Assembly: GCF_046845755.1 (NCBI RefSeq)
Contig: NZ_CP177357.1
Span: forward strand, 3,720,001-3,784,000
Source of the DNA: Rubrivirga sp046845755
GTDB taxonomy: Bacteria > Bacteroidota > Rhodothermia > Rhodothermales > Rubricoccaceae
Reading direction: 5' to 3'
DNA length: 64,000 nucleotides
Made by a program: the position numbers and the translations under genes
Shown: positions 32,345 to 40,632 of the stretch, one piece after another
Numbering within the stretch: the first letter of the stretch is position 1
How the letters are laid out: each line of letters opens with the position of its first letter
The notes under the pieces: model-generated
What the model was told of the DNA's origin: nothing
The model's input: the letters and a program-made list of their open reading frames with translations, nothing else
The model's database searches: none

Positions 32345-32377
32345 GGGCCGGTCGGCGTCTGTCGGCCGGCCCTTTTT
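32345..32377 (+). terminator. Intrinsic terminator after tRNA-Gly
   Basis: GGGCCGG/CCGGCCC stem (7 bp, extendable) with five T at 32373-32377. It separates tRNA-Gly from tRNA-Val, which may therefore have its own promoter or depend on read-through. Confidence 0.75.
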
Positions 32378-32417
32378 GAATCGCGCGGGCGACCCGCTTC
32401 GGGGGCGCCAGCGGCGC

Positions 32418-32491
32418 GGGCGGTTAGCTCAGCTGGTTAGAGCATCGGATTTACATTCCGAGGGTCGGGGGTTCAAGTCCCTCACCGCCCA
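32418..32491 (+). tRNA. tRNA-Val (anticodon TAC)
   Basis: 74 nt. Acceptor GGGCGGT/ACCGCCC, D stem GCTC/GAGC, anticodon stem TCGGA/TCCGA with loop TTTACAT, T stem GGGGG/CCCTC (one G-U) with TTCAAGT. Discriminator A. CCA is not encoded. Confidence 0.97.
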
Positions 32492-32739
32492 CCGCGGGGT
32501 GCAGGCGGGGGAACCGATGGCCTGCTTCTCCTCTCGCAGGGCTGCGCGCCTCCACCGGCTATCGTACCTGTTGCCGAGTTGAGAATCCCCTTGACTGCCG
32601 ACGACGCCCAGGTCTGGTCCGTGAGCGGGCCCACCAGGTGCCGCCCGACCCCTCCGTCAACCGGGGCGGGGTCTCCAGTCCGATTCGTTCCGCGTGGTAC
32701 AAGGCACTCGGCGGTGTGGCCGCCTCTTCAATGACCCCC

Positions 32740-33393
32740 ATGCGTCTCTGCCTCCTCACGCTGGCGACCGTCCTGTCCGCGTGTGGGGGGCAGGATCCGC
32801 CGGCGCCCCGCACCCCCTCCGCCCCGGCGGCGCCCGCTCCCCTCAGCCCTTCCGAGACCGCGCATCTGGACACGAGCGTGGCGCCTAGCGGCGACTCGGT
32901 CTGGGTCGGCGACCCACCGAGCCTCGTGGCCGGCCCGCTCCGCGAGCTCCCTGGCGACTGGACCGTCCGCACGACGGACGTAGCCGCCCAGCGTGAGGGC
33001 ATGGCGACGCTTCTCACTGTCCGGACGGGGGCGCACGACGGGTTCGACCGGGTCGTGTTCACGTTCGACGGAGACGCGCTGCCCGCCGTCCACCTCGAGT
33101 ACGTGGACCGACCCGTCAGGGCATGCGGGTCCGGCGAGCCGGTGAGGCTGGAGGGGGAGGGGTGGCTCGCCGTCCGCGTCGAGCCGGCCCAAGCCCACAC
33201 CGAGGCCGGCAAGGCGACGGTCCCCGACCGACGCCAGGCGCCGGCCTTCCCCGCCCTCCGCGAGTGGGCGCTCACCTGCGATTTCGAGGCCGACGTGACT
33301 CTCGTGCTCGGCCTCGCCGCACCCCTCGGCTACCGGGCAGCGGTGCTCCACGCCCCGCTCCGCCTGGTCGTCGACGTGCGGCACGGCCGGTAG
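32740..33393 (+). CDS. AMIN-like-domain lipoprotein
   Basis: 217 residues. Lipoprotein signal MRLCLLTLATVLSAC with lipobox LSAC, then a Pro/Ala-rich tether (about 18-40). From about residue 85 the sequence follows the AMIN-like pattern: LLTVRTGAHDGFDRVVFTFDGD, VHLEYVDRPVRACGSGEPVRLEGEGWLAV, then DFEADVTLVLGLAAPLGYRA and LRLVVDVRH at the end. These domains occur in Actinobacteria and other phyla, exported; they may bind cell-wall polymers. An ATG three codons upstream (32731) is possible. The 32492-32739 gap contains no gene I can support. Confidence 0.8.
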   Translation: MRLCLLTLATVLSACGGQDPPAPRTPSAPAAPAPLSPSETAHLDTSVAPSGDSVWVGDPPSLVAGPLRELPGDWTVRTTDVAAQREGMATLLTVRTGAHDGFDRVVFTFDGDALPAVHLEYVDRPVRACGSGEPVRLEGEGWLAVRVEPAQAHTEAGKATVPDRRQAPAFPALREWALTCDFEADVTLVLGLAAPLGYRAAVLHAPLRLVVDVRHGR

Positions 33394-33516
33394 CCGGCCT
33401 GCGCTTCGCGACCGGGACGGTACCGGGTCCGGCTGGCCGCTCCCCGACCTCACCCGCCCGGCCGCGGCGCCTCCTCCGGGTCGCCCCAGTCGAGGACCGC
33501 CTCGGCACGGCACACC

Positions 33517-33550
33517 CGCGCCCCCGCCAGCCGAAGCCGACGGGGGCGCG
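33517..33550. terminator. Hairpin between convergent genes
   Basis: Perfect 10-bp stem CGCGCCCCCG/CGGGGGCGCG with a 14-nt loop, between the AMIN-like lipoprotein (plus) and the small lipoprotein (minus). No T-run on either side. Probably a bidirectional terminator. Confidence 0.5.
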
Positions 33551-33570
33551 AGCCCAATGGGGAGGATCGG

Positions 33571-33942
33571 TCAGGCCGTGCAGCGCAGGGTCGCGTTGCC
33601 GCCCGGGCTCCGGCGGTAGTGCGAGTCCGTCGTCAGCACGCCCCCCGCGTTGCAGTTGAACCCGTCCACCCGAATCACCTCGGGGGTCGGCGGGAGGTCC
33701 TTGAACTGGCACGTCAGGATCCGCTTGCCCTTGTTGGTGACCACGAACGTGACGTGGTCGGTGGCGAACCCGAACCCGGTGCAGGTGCCGTTGGGCTGGC
33801 CGTTGCCGGGGTTGACCACGACCCCGTCCGCGCTCGCGAACGGAGCGTCGGCGGGCGCGGCCGCGTCACAGCCGGCGAGGCCGACGGCCAGAAGGGCGAT
33901 CACGCCGAGGAAGGTGGAGAGGGAGCCGAGGAGGTGCTTCAT
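33571..33942 (-). CDS. Small Cys-containing lipoprotein, unknown function
   Basis: 123 residues. Lipobox LAGC after MKHLLGSLSTFLGVIALLAVG. The rest is predicted beta-rich, with four further Cys (TCTGF, LTCQFKD, FNCNAGG, LRCTA) that could make two disulfides in the periplasm or outside. Not recognised. It is divergent from the J-domain gene; a 277-bp gap between them holds a plus-strand promoter and an A/T-richer patch. Confidence 0.7.
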   Translation of the reverse strand: MKHLLGSLSTFLGVIALLAVGLAGCDAAAPADAPFASADGVVVNPGNGQPNGTCTGFGFATDHVTFVVTNKGKRILTCQFKDLPPTPEVIRVDGFNCNAGGVLTTDSHYRRSPGGNATLRCTA

Positions 33943-34048
33943 CGCAGCGGGGGAGGGTGGACCTCCAGAATCGGCCCCGCCTGCCGAGTGTCGCCCCAGG
34001 TGACCGCCCCGCGGCACCAAATCGGCGGTCAGAAAACGGAATCGCTGT

Positions 34049-34077
34049 TTGTGCCCGAGATAACCGCACCATATAGA
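34049..34077 (+). promoter_or_regulatory. Promoter upstream of the J-domain gene
   Basis: TTGTGC, 17-bp spacer, TATAGA in a locally A/T-richer stretch (34030-34085). The transcript would have a leader of about 135 nt to the GTG at 34220. Confidence 0.45.
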
Positions 34078-34219
34078 CTCAGCTAACTGGGAAGCGCGGA
34101 GCCCGTCCCATCGGAGTCGAGGCCCCGCCGCCCGTCGGCGCCAGCCCTCTCGCTCGCGCCAGCCCCTCGCGAACTCCGCCGCCACCCCGCGCGTCGAGGC
34201 GCCCGCGCCCCTCCCCGCC

Positions 34220-34687
34220 GTGGCCCGAGACCCCTTCCGCACCCTCGCCCTGCCCTACGACGCCGCCCCCGGCGACGTCCGCGCGGCCTTCCGCCGCCTT
34301 GCCCGCCAGACCCACCCCGACCAGGGCGGCTCCGCCGACGCCTTCCACCGGGTCCGCCTGGCCTACGACGCCTTGATCGCCGACCTCGACGCCGAGCGCC
34401 AGCGCTGGGCCCCCGCTCGCGCGCCCGCCCCACGCCACCCCGCCGGGCTCGACCCGGCCGTCTACCCGACCTGCCCGGTCCGCATCGCCCGCGCCCGCGA
34501 CGGCACCCGGCGCGTCACCTACGAAACCGCCCGCCGCCCGCCCGGCTGGCGCCCCGGCCCGGCGCCCCCACCCGGCGGCACCTGCGTCGCCCACGCCCCC
34601 GCCACCGAGACCTCTCCCGCCGTTGGCATCTGGTCCGTCCCCCTCGGCGCGCGCACCGTCCGTTACGTCTTCGGCCCGGCCGGGTAG
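34220..34687 (+). CDS. J-domain (DnaJ-like) protein
   Basis: 155 residues, GTG start. Residues 1-62 are a J domain: DPFRTLALPYDAAPGDVRAAFRRLARQ, the essential HPD in QTHPDQGGSADAFHRV, and AYDALI. The rest (63-155) is Pro/Arg/Ala-rich without the Gly/Phe, zinc or client domains of true DnaJ, and ends in a beta-like VRYVFGPAG. It should stimulate an Hsp70 ATPase and recruit something specific, unknown. Alone in its operon. Confidence 0.85.
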   Translation: MARDPFRTLALPYDAAPGDVRAAFRRLARQTHPDQGGSADAFHRVRLAYDALIADLDAERQRWAPARAPAPRHPAGLDPAVYPTCPVRIARARDGTRRVTYETARRPPGWRPGPAPPPGGTCVAHAPATETSPAVGIWSVPLGARTVRYVFGPAG

Positions 34688-34830
34688 CGACGCTCGGGTG
34701 GGCGTCGGGCACCACTCGGGCAGGCCTCGCGGACCAGCCGACCCCGACGCCGATACGGCCACGCGTGCCCTGGCCTGGCGGTGTCCCTCGCGTTTGGGTT
34801 GCCGCCCGCGAAGACTGGGCCGAAAGGGAC

Positions 34831-34867
34831 CGGAAGCGCTTCCGAGGCGTTCGTCCCCACGTATACT
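34831..34867 (+). promoter_or_regulatory. ilvE: ilvE promoter with a 14-bp palindrome at the -35
   Basis: CGGAAGCGCTTCCG (34831-34844) is a perfect palindrome. It overlaps a -35-like TTCCGA, 16 bp before TATACT (34862-34867). The leader to the ATG is about 105 nt. The region 34688-34830 has a weak CGACGC/GCGTCG hairpin (34688-34707) after the J-domain gene and nothing else visible. Confidence 0.45.
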
Positions 34868-34978
34868 TTCCACACCCCCGCTCGTCGACGGCTGGCGCGG
34901 ACGGCCCGCGCCGCTCGCGTCGCCCCCAGCCCTCGACGGACGGGCCGCCCCTTCCCCTTCCCCTCCCCCCCCACGCTC

Positions 34979-35956
34979 ATGTCGCAGCCCCGCATCTGGT
35001 TCAACGGAGAGCTCGTCGCCTACGAGGACGCCACCATCCACGTGCTCTCCCACGTCGTCCACTACGGATCGAGCGTGTTCGAAGGCATCCGCGCCTACGA
35101 CACCGAGCGCGGCCCGGCCATCTTCCGCCTCGAGGAGCACATGGCGCGGCTCATCGACTCGGCCAAGATCCACCGCATGGACCTCGGCTACTCCGTCGAC
35201 GAGCTGTGCGACGCCGTGGTCGGCACCGTCGCCGACAGCGGGCTCGAGGCCTGCTACATCCGGCCGGTCTCGTTCCGCGGCCACGGCAAGATGGGCGTCA
35301 ACCCGCTCAACAACCCCGTCCACACCGTCGTGGCCGTCTGGGAGTGGGGCCAGTACCTCGGCGCCGAGGCGCTCGAAGAAGGCGTCGACGTGCAGGTCTC
35401 GTCGTGGAACCGGCCCGCGCCCAACACCATCCCCTCGATGGCCAAGGCCGGCGGCAACTACCTCGGCGGCAGCCTGATCAAGATGGAGGCCATCAAGAAC
35501 GGGTTCGCCGAGGGCATCGCGCTCTCCGTCGACGGCTACCTCTCGGAGGGGTCCGGCGAGAACCTGTTCCTGATCCGCGACGGCGAGATCTACACGCCGC
35601 CGACGACGATGTCCATCCTGCCGGGCATCACGCGCGACTCCATCATCCAGATCGCCGAGGACCGCGGCTACACCGTCATCGAGAAGATCCTGCCCCGCGA
35701 GGCGCTCTACCTCGCCGACGAGATCTTCTTTACCGGCACCGCCGCCGAGGTCACGCCCGTCCGCTCGGTCGACCACTACCGGATCGGCGAGGGCCGCCGC
35801 GGCCCCATCACCGCCGAGCTCCAGCAGGCCTACTTCGAGGCGCTCCGCGACACGGCCAACCCGCGGGACTGGCTCACCTTCGTCGAGGCGTCGGCTGCCG
35901 ACGCGCCGGCCGTCGCCACCACGACGAACGGGCACGCCGTCCACGAGACCGCCTAG
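34979..35956 (+). CDS. ilvE: Branched-chain amino acid aminotransferase
   Basis: 325 residues. IlvE transfers amino groups between glutamate and branched-chain keto acids with PLP. Fold class IV motifs: WFNGELVAYEDATIHVLSH, VHYGSSVFEGIRAYD, AKAGGNYLGGSLIKMEAI with the PLP lysine region, EGSGENLFLIRDG, and LPGITRDSI. FFTGTAAEVTPV closes the active site. Normal length apart from a 20-residue Ala-rich tail. It stands alone. A palindrome at the promoter suggests a repressor or activator. An in-frame ORF extends upstream, but the codons there lack protein character. Confidence 0.96.
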   Translation: MSQPRIWFNGELVAYEDATIHVLSHVVHYGSSVFEGIRAYDTERGPAIFRLEEHMARLIDSAKIHRMDLGYSVDELCDAVVGTVADSGLEACYIRPVSFRGHGKMGVNPLNNPVHTVVAVWEWGQYLGAEALEEGVDVQVSSWNRPAPNTIPSMAKAGGNYLGGSLIKMEAIKNGFAEGIALSVDGYLSEGSGENLFLIRDGEIYTPPTTMSILPGITRDSIIQIAEDRGYTVIEKILPREALYLADEIFFTGTAAEVTPVRSVDHYRIGEGRRGPITAELQQAYFEALRDTANPRDWLTFVEASAADAPAVATTTNGHAVHETA

Positions 35957-36000
35957 CGGTCGGACGGCCTGGAGGAGGCACGGGCCTCCGCACCTGGGGA

Positions 36001-36030
36001 GGGCCCCGCTCCGACGACGGGGCGGGGCCC
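36001..36030 (+). terminator. Hairpin downstream of ilvE
   Basis: 9-bp perfect stem GGGCCCCGC/GCGGGGCCC, 12-nt loop, without a T-run. Followed at 36052-36083 by an A/T-rich inverted repeat (CACCCCTT ... AAGGGGGTG) that may hold the promoter of the next gene. Confidence 0.5.
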
Positions 36031-36137
36031 TCGGTGTGTGGAGTCGATATCACACCCCTTGAACACTTGTTTTTTAAGGGGGTGCGGGGGATCCTGTCGT
36101 CGCCACTTCCGGCTCGTGTCTCTTCCCCCTGGCTCTC

Positions 36138-36593
36138 ATGCGTTTCCTCCTCGCCCTCGCCCTGCTCGCCTTTGCGGCGTCCCCCGCCCTCGCCCAGGAC
36201 GTTGGTGCCGACCCCAACTTCGGCGACGTCCGCCTCGATGAGGGCTTCCCCGACGACCCGTTCGTGATCGAACTGGTGGCCGGTGGCACCGTCGAGCCGG
36301 CCGTCCGCGGCTGCAGCTACGGGTCCATCACCGAAGCCCCCGACGTCGACCTCTACTACACCTCGTCGGGTAGCAGCGCCCTCTACATCTACGCCGTCTC
36401 GGGCGACGACACGACGATCTTGGTCAACCTCCCCGACGGGAACTGGGTCTGCGACGACGACAGCTACGACGACGGCGACCCCATCGTCGTCATCCGCGGC
36501 GCCGACGCCGGGCTCTACAACATCTGGGTGGGGACCTACGGCGACAGCCCCGCCGACGCCACGCTGTTCATCTCCGAGATCGATCCGCGCTAA
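36138..36593 (+). CDS. Secreted single-module WVGTF-family protein
   Basis: 151 residues. Sec signal MRFLLALALLAFAASPALAQ, then one module of about 120 residues: RGCSYGSITEAPDVDLYY, beta strands SALYIYAVSGDDTTILVN, DGNWVCDDDSYDDGDPIV with acidic cluster, and YNIWVGTYGDS. The two Cys probably pair. The same module occurs four times in the next gene and once in the third. Similar modules appear in proteobacterial proteins loosely annotated as peptidase S1, but no Ser/His/Asp triad is visible here, so a binding role is more likely. Confidence 0.8.
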   Translation: MRFLLALALLAFAASPALAQDVGADPNFGDVRLDEGFPDDPFVIELVAGGTVEPAVRGCSYGSITEAPDVDLYYTSSGSSALYIYAVSGDDTTILVNLPDGNWVCDDDSYDDGDPIVVIRGADAGLYNIWVGTYGDSPADATLFISEIDPR

Positions 36594-36649
36594 CCGTGGC
36601 TTGGGCGGGCTGTGGTGTCGACATTGAGGGCCCCCCTCTGACCCCGCCG

Positions 36650-38428
36650 ATGCCCCGACTGCTCGCCCTCGCCCTCGCCCTCGGGCTCGCCGCCCCGCTC
36701 GCGGCGCAGCCCATGATGCCCGACGCCGCGCCGGCCGCGGGCGCCGTGTCCGCCTCCGCCGAGCGCGTCGAGGTCGGCGTCACGGTCCGCGCGCGGACGC
36801 CGATGCCGCTCTCGGAGCCCGGCTGCGTCGGCTACGTCGATCCGTCGGCGCCGGACGTCGTCGTCGACTGGGGCGGCGGCGACTTCGTGGTCGCCGTCAC
36901 CGGCGACTTCGACGCCACGCTGGCGGTCCGCCGCCCGGATGGGGCGTGGGCCTGCGACGACGACACGCACGGCGTGCTGCCTGTCGTCGGGCTCTCGAGC
37001 GCCCCCGCTGGCCGGTACGCGGTCTGGGTAGGCGCCTTCTCGGAAGACGGCAACGGCCTCTCGGCCACGGTCGCGGCCGGCCCGCCCGCACCGCCCCCGA
37101 CGTTGGGGCCCGCCAGCGCCGCGCTCGCCGGCCGCATCGCCGCCGCCGGCGGGTTCGAGGCCGCCCAGGGCGCCATCGAGGTGACCGTCACGGCCGGTGG
37201 GCCCGACGCCGCCGAGCGGCTGGCGACCGCCGACGGCACGGCCTGCACGGGCTACATCACGGCCGCCCGCCCCTCGGCCGTCGTCGACTACGACGCGGCG
37301 GACGGGACGGGCGAGATCGCCATCCGCGCCACGGCGTTCGACGACGAGGCGTTCGCCGACCTCGTCCTCGTGGTCCGCCGGCCCGACGGCTCGCTCGCCT
37401 GCAACGACGACTTCGGCGGGACGGACCCGACCGTCATCGAGGAGGACCCCACGAGCGGCGCGTACGGCGTTTGGGTCGGCACCTTCAGCCTGTCCGACCC
37501 GGTCAGCGCAATGCTCACCGTGACCGAGACGGCACCCGCGTTCGACGTCGACGACTTCGACGACTACGACGGGGGCGACTTCTCGCCCGAGCCGTACTCC
37601 GAGGGCAGCTACCTCGCGCTCCGCCTCGACGCCGCGCCCGCCGTCCGGCTCGCGGCCGACGACGCCAGCGGCAGCGACGCGACCGTCCTCCTGCAGCCCG
37701 AGGCCGGCAACCCGGTCACCGGGCCCGCCTGCTCGGGCTACATCGAGACGGCGGCGACGGCGGGCGTCACGCTCTCTGGCGAGGGCCCCTTCGCCTTCCG
37801 CGCCTCGGCCGAGGACGACCTCACGCTCACCGTCAAGACGCCCTCGGGCGACTGGTGGTGCAGCGACGACGCCGACGGGCTCGACCCGGGCATCCAGGTC
37901 GACGTCGCCGAGCCGGGGACCTACCTCGTCTGGGTCGGCACCTTCGGCGACCTCGACGGGGCGACCGAGGCGACCGTGTCCGTCGCGCCCGGCGTGGTCG
38001 AGTCGAGCGGCGGCTACGACGGCTACGACGGGCCGACCCAGTCGGAGGGCCTGCACGACGGATCGGTGCTGGCGCCGGGCCCTGGGCAGATCGCGCTCGC
38101 GCTCGGCACCGAGGCCGAGGTCCTGGCCGGCGGCCCGATCCTCAACCCGGTCACGGGCGAGCTGTGCCGGGGCTTCGTCGCTGAGACGCCGACGGCGACC
38201 CTGGCCGTCGACGGGGCGGTCGGGATCGGGGCCTACGCCGAAGACACCGACCTGACGATCGTGGTCCGCGCGCCCGACGGCTCGTGGACGTGCGGCGACG
38301 ACGCCGAGGGCACCGACCCCTACGTGACCGTCGACGGCGGGCCGGGGACGGTGACCATCTGGGTGGGCACCTTCTCGCGCCGGACGTCCCCCGTGGAGGC
38401 CACCGTGTACACCGACCGTTTCGAGTAG
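36650..38428 (+). CDS. Secreted four-module WVGTF-family protein
   Basis: 592 residues with Sec signal MPRLLALALALGLAAPLAAQ. Four tandem modules end near residues 150, 300, 445 and 590, each with a Cys-Gly/Ser-(Tyr/Phe) at the start (CVGYVD, CTGYIT, CSGYIE, CRGFVA), a core W/L-x-C-x-D-D-x-x-G-x-x-P, and an ending WVGTF or WVGAF. Asp/Gly-rich linkers (DDFDDYDGGDF, GGYDGYDG) separate them. Very acidic overall, which suits calcium binding or a salty environment. It lies 56 bp after the one-module gene and may be co-transcribed. It may be a secreted adhesin or matrix protein; no enzyme motif. Confidence 0.82.
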   Translation: MPRLLALALALGLAAPLAAQPMMPDAAPAAGAVSASAERVEVGVTVRARTPMPLSEPGCVGYVDPSAPDVVVDWGGGDFVVAVTGDFDATLAVRRPDGAWACDDDTHGVLPVVGLSSAPAGRYAVWVGAFSEDGNGLSATVAAGPPAPPPTLGPASAALAGRIAAAGGFEAAQGAIEVTVTAGGPDAAERLATADGTACTGYITAARPSAVVDYDAADGTGEIAIRATAFDDEAFADLVLVVRRPDGSLACNDDFGGTDPTVIEEDPTSGAYGVWVGTFSLSDPVSAMLTVTETAPAFDVDDFDDYDGGDFSPEPYSEGSYLALRLDAAPAVRLAADDASGSDATVLLQPEAGNPVTGPACSGYIETAATAGVTLSGEGPFAFRASAEDDLTLTVKTPSGDWWCSDDADGLDPGIQVDVAEPGTYLVWVGTFGDLDGATEATVSVAPGVVESSGGYDGYDGPTQSEGLHDGSVLAPGPGQIALALGTEAEVLAGGPILNPVTGELCRGFVAETPTATLAVDGAVGIGAYAEDTDLTIVVRAPDGSWTCGDDAEGTDPYVTVDGGPGTVTIWVGTFSRRTSPVEATVYTDRFE

Positions 38429-38519
38429 CGTTAAATCTGTGCGTCCGGCGCCTCACGTGGCACCACCCACGGCGGCCCGGCGTTTGCACGTCGACAGGCT
38501 CACCAGACCCCCCTCGGTC

Positions 38520-38963
38520 ATGCGTCCCCTTCTCTTCGCGTTCGTCCTGTTGGCGGCGTCGGCCGTTCAGGCCCAGCCCCGACCCAACGGCACCCCGCAG
38601 CACACGTTGTCGATCGGGTCGGAGGCCGTGTCGGCCGACGTCCGCGCGGGCGGCGCCGACCGCAACGCCGTGCCGGGCAGCGGGTGCTCGGGCTTCATCA
38701 ATGACGCCCGGCCGACGGCCGTCGTCACCGTCGAGGGCTCGGGCCCGCTGGCGATCTACGCCGTCTCGGGCTCCGACACGACGATGCTGGTCTCGGACCC
38801 GGCGGGCCGCTGGCACTGCTCCGACGACGCGCGCGGCAGCGACCCCGCCGTCACGTTCGCGCAGGCCGCGCCGGGCCGCTACGTCGTCTGGGTGGGCACG
38901 TTCTCGCCGAACGCGGCGGCGCCCGCCACGCTGTCGGCCGTCCGCGGCCGCCCGGCCTGGTAG
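38520..38963 (+). CDS. Secreted single-module WVGTF-family protein
   Basis: 147 residues. Sec signal MRPLLFAFVLLAASAVQAQ. A single module with CSGFINDARPTAVVTV, the strand pair LAIYAVSGSDTTMLVSDP, WHCSDDARGSDPAVTF, and VVWVGTFSPN. It is most like the 36138 gene in its SGSDTT strand, so the three genes derive from duplication. Convergent with the MarR gene, six bases away. Confidence 0.8.
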   Translation: MRPLLFAFVLLAASAVQAQPRPNGTPQHTLSIGSEAVSADVRAGGADRNAVPGSGCSGFINDARPTAVVTVEGSGPLAIYAVSGSDTTMLVSDPAGRWHCSDDARGSDPAVTFAQAAPGRYVVWVGTFSPNAAAPATLSAVRGRPAW

Positions 38964-38969
38964 CTCGCG

Positions 38970-39434
38970 CTACTCGGTCTGGTCGGTCCGGACCTTTTCG
39001 AGCAGCGCCGACAGCTGGGTCAGCTCCTCCTCGGTGAGGTGGCTGCCCAGCCTAGCGATGGTGGTCTCGACGGGCTCGTCGAGGCGGCTCAGAGTCTCCA
39101 GCCCCGCGTCGGTGATCGAGACCTCGACCACGCGGCGGTCGTGGGCGGCCCGCTCGCGGCGGACGAAGCCCCGCTTTTCGAGCCGCACCAGCAGCCGGGT
39201 CACGTCCGGCGTCCGGTCGAGCAGCCGGGTCCCGACCTCGGTGCAGGTGTAGCGGTCCGGGTGGCGGCCACGCAAGATGCGCAAGACGTTGTACTGGGCC
39301 TGCGTCACGCCGTGCGGCGCGAGCGCCGCGTTCATGTTGGTGGCCACCCATGAGGCCGTCGCCAACACGTTGAGGAGCGCCTCCTGAGATGGCGTCGTGA
39401 AACGGTCCTGCTGGATGAGCTCGGAAAGGGTCAC
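38970..39434 (-). CDS. MarR family transcriptional regulator
   Basis: 154 residues, GTG start. Typical MarR: helix with ATASWVATNMNAALAPHGVTQAQYNVLRIL, recognition part TCTEVGTRLLDRTPDVTRLLVRLEKRG, wing FVRRERAAHDRRVVEVSIT, and C-terminal dimerisation helices. MarR proteins commonly repress efflux or stress genes and respond to phenolic ligands. Its GTG overlaps the TGA of the sensor kinase gene (GTGA), so it is the last gene of a coupled response-regulator/kinase/MarR operon, which is an unusual companion. Confidence 0.92.
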   Translation of the reverse strand: MTLSELIQQDRFTTPSQEALLNVLATASWVATNMNAALAPHGVTQAQYNVLRILRGRHPDRYTCTEVGTRLLDRTPDVTRLLVRLEKRGFVRRERAAHDRRVVEVSITDAGLETLSRLDEPVETTIARLGSHLTEEELTQLSALLEKVRTDQTE

Positions 39435-40537
39435 GGGCGCCGTGGTGGAGTCCCCGTATATCCGTCGTCGGCCGCTCCGTGTTCCTCTGGGCGCTCGGGC
39501 GCCAGCGCGAACGCGAACGTCGACCCGTACCCGACGCGGCTCTCGACGTCGAGCCGCTGGCCGTGCGCCTCCAAGATGTGCTTGACGATGGCGAGCCCCA
39601 GCCCGGTCCCGCCCTCGGCCCGGCTCCGGCTTTTGTCGACCCGGTAGAACCGCTCCGTCAGGCGCGGAATCGAGGCCTCCGGGATCCCGATCCCGTCGTC
39701 GACGACCGCCACGCGGACCGCGCCGTCGTCGCGCCGCCGCGCGGTGATCTCGACGTGACCGCCGGCCTGGTTGTACGAGATGGCGTTCTGGACGAGGTTC
39801 GTGAGCACCTGGCGGATCCGGGCGCGGTCGCCGAGCACGGCCGGGAGCTCGGGCGGCACGCGCACGCCGAGCGCGACCTCGTGCGCGCCCGCCAGACGCT
39901 CCAGACCCTCGGCCACCTCGCGCGCCAGCGGGCCGAGCGCGAACGGCGCCCGCTCGACCTGGAGCTGGCCGGTCTCGAGCTTGGAGATGTCGGACAGGTC
40001 GCGGGTGAGCGCGTCGAGCCGGGCGGCGTTCGTAGCAATCTTCTCGACGAACCGGCGGCGGACGCCGTCGTCGTCGAGGGCGCCGTCGAGGAGCGTCTCG
40101 GCAAAGCCGGAGACGGCGAAGATGGGCGTCCGCAGCTCGTGGCTCACGTCGCCGAGAAACTCGCGGCGGTAGCTCTCGGCCCGCTCCAGCCGCTCGATCT
40201 CGCTCTGCAGCGTGCGCCCCGCGCGGCCGACCTGCTCGATGAGCGCGTCGAGCTCGTCGCGGTCGCCCGAGGGAAGCGCCGCGAGCGCGTCGAACCGCCG
40301 CTTACGGGCCTCGCGCAGCGTCCGCCGGGCTAGCTCCAGGCGTCCGGCCACGCGGTGCGAGACGGCCGCGTACGTCACCACCCCGGCTCCCACGCCCACG
40401 GCCCCTACCACGACCCACGGCGGCGCCCCCAGCGCGACCGCCGCCAGCGCGACTGCGCCCACGCCCGCCGCGACGGTCACGGCCACCCGCAACGCGAGCC
40501 GGTGCACGCGGCGAGACCGGGGCGGCGGAACGATCAC
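39431..40537 (-). CDS. Membrane sensor histidine kinase (PhoR-like)
   Basis: 368 residues. Two N-terminal helices (about 18-37 and 40-60) with almost no periplasmic loop, then a HAMP-like helix (LELARRTLREARKRRFDAL). HisKA has FLGDVSHELRTPIFAVSGF (His near residue 137). HATPase_c has NLVQNAISYNQ, VVDDGIGIPEAS, GGTGLGLAIVKHILEAHGQRL. The architecture matches short PhoR kinases that sense through a partner in the membrane. It is 95 bp downstream of a PhoB-like regulator on the same strand. Phosphate control is the likely but unproved role; no Pho box was identified. Confidence 0.9.
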   Translation of the reverse strand: MIVPPPRSRRVHRLALRVAVTVAAGVGAVALAAVALGAPPWVVVGAVGVGAGVVTYAAVSHRVAGRLELARRTLREARKRRFDALAALPSGDRDELDALIEQVGRAGRTLQSEIERLERAESYRREFLGDVSHELRTPIFAVSGFAETLLDGALDDDGVRRRFVEKIATNAARLDALTRDLSDISKLETGQLQVERAPFALGPLAREVAEGLERLAGAHEVALGVRVPPELPAVLGDRARIRQVLTNLVQNAISYNQAGGHVEITARRRDDGAVRVAVVDDGIGIPEASIPRLTERFYRVDKSRSRAEGGTGLGLAIVKHILEAHGQRLDVESRVGYGSTFAFALAPERPEEHGAADDGYTGTPPRRP

Positions 40538-40632
40538 GGGCAGCGAGGGGAGGGGGGAGTCTCAAACGAACGCGCGCACGCAAGATCGCAAGCACGCGAG
40601 CCGTGCGGATTCAGCGAGGCCCACAGCCTGCG

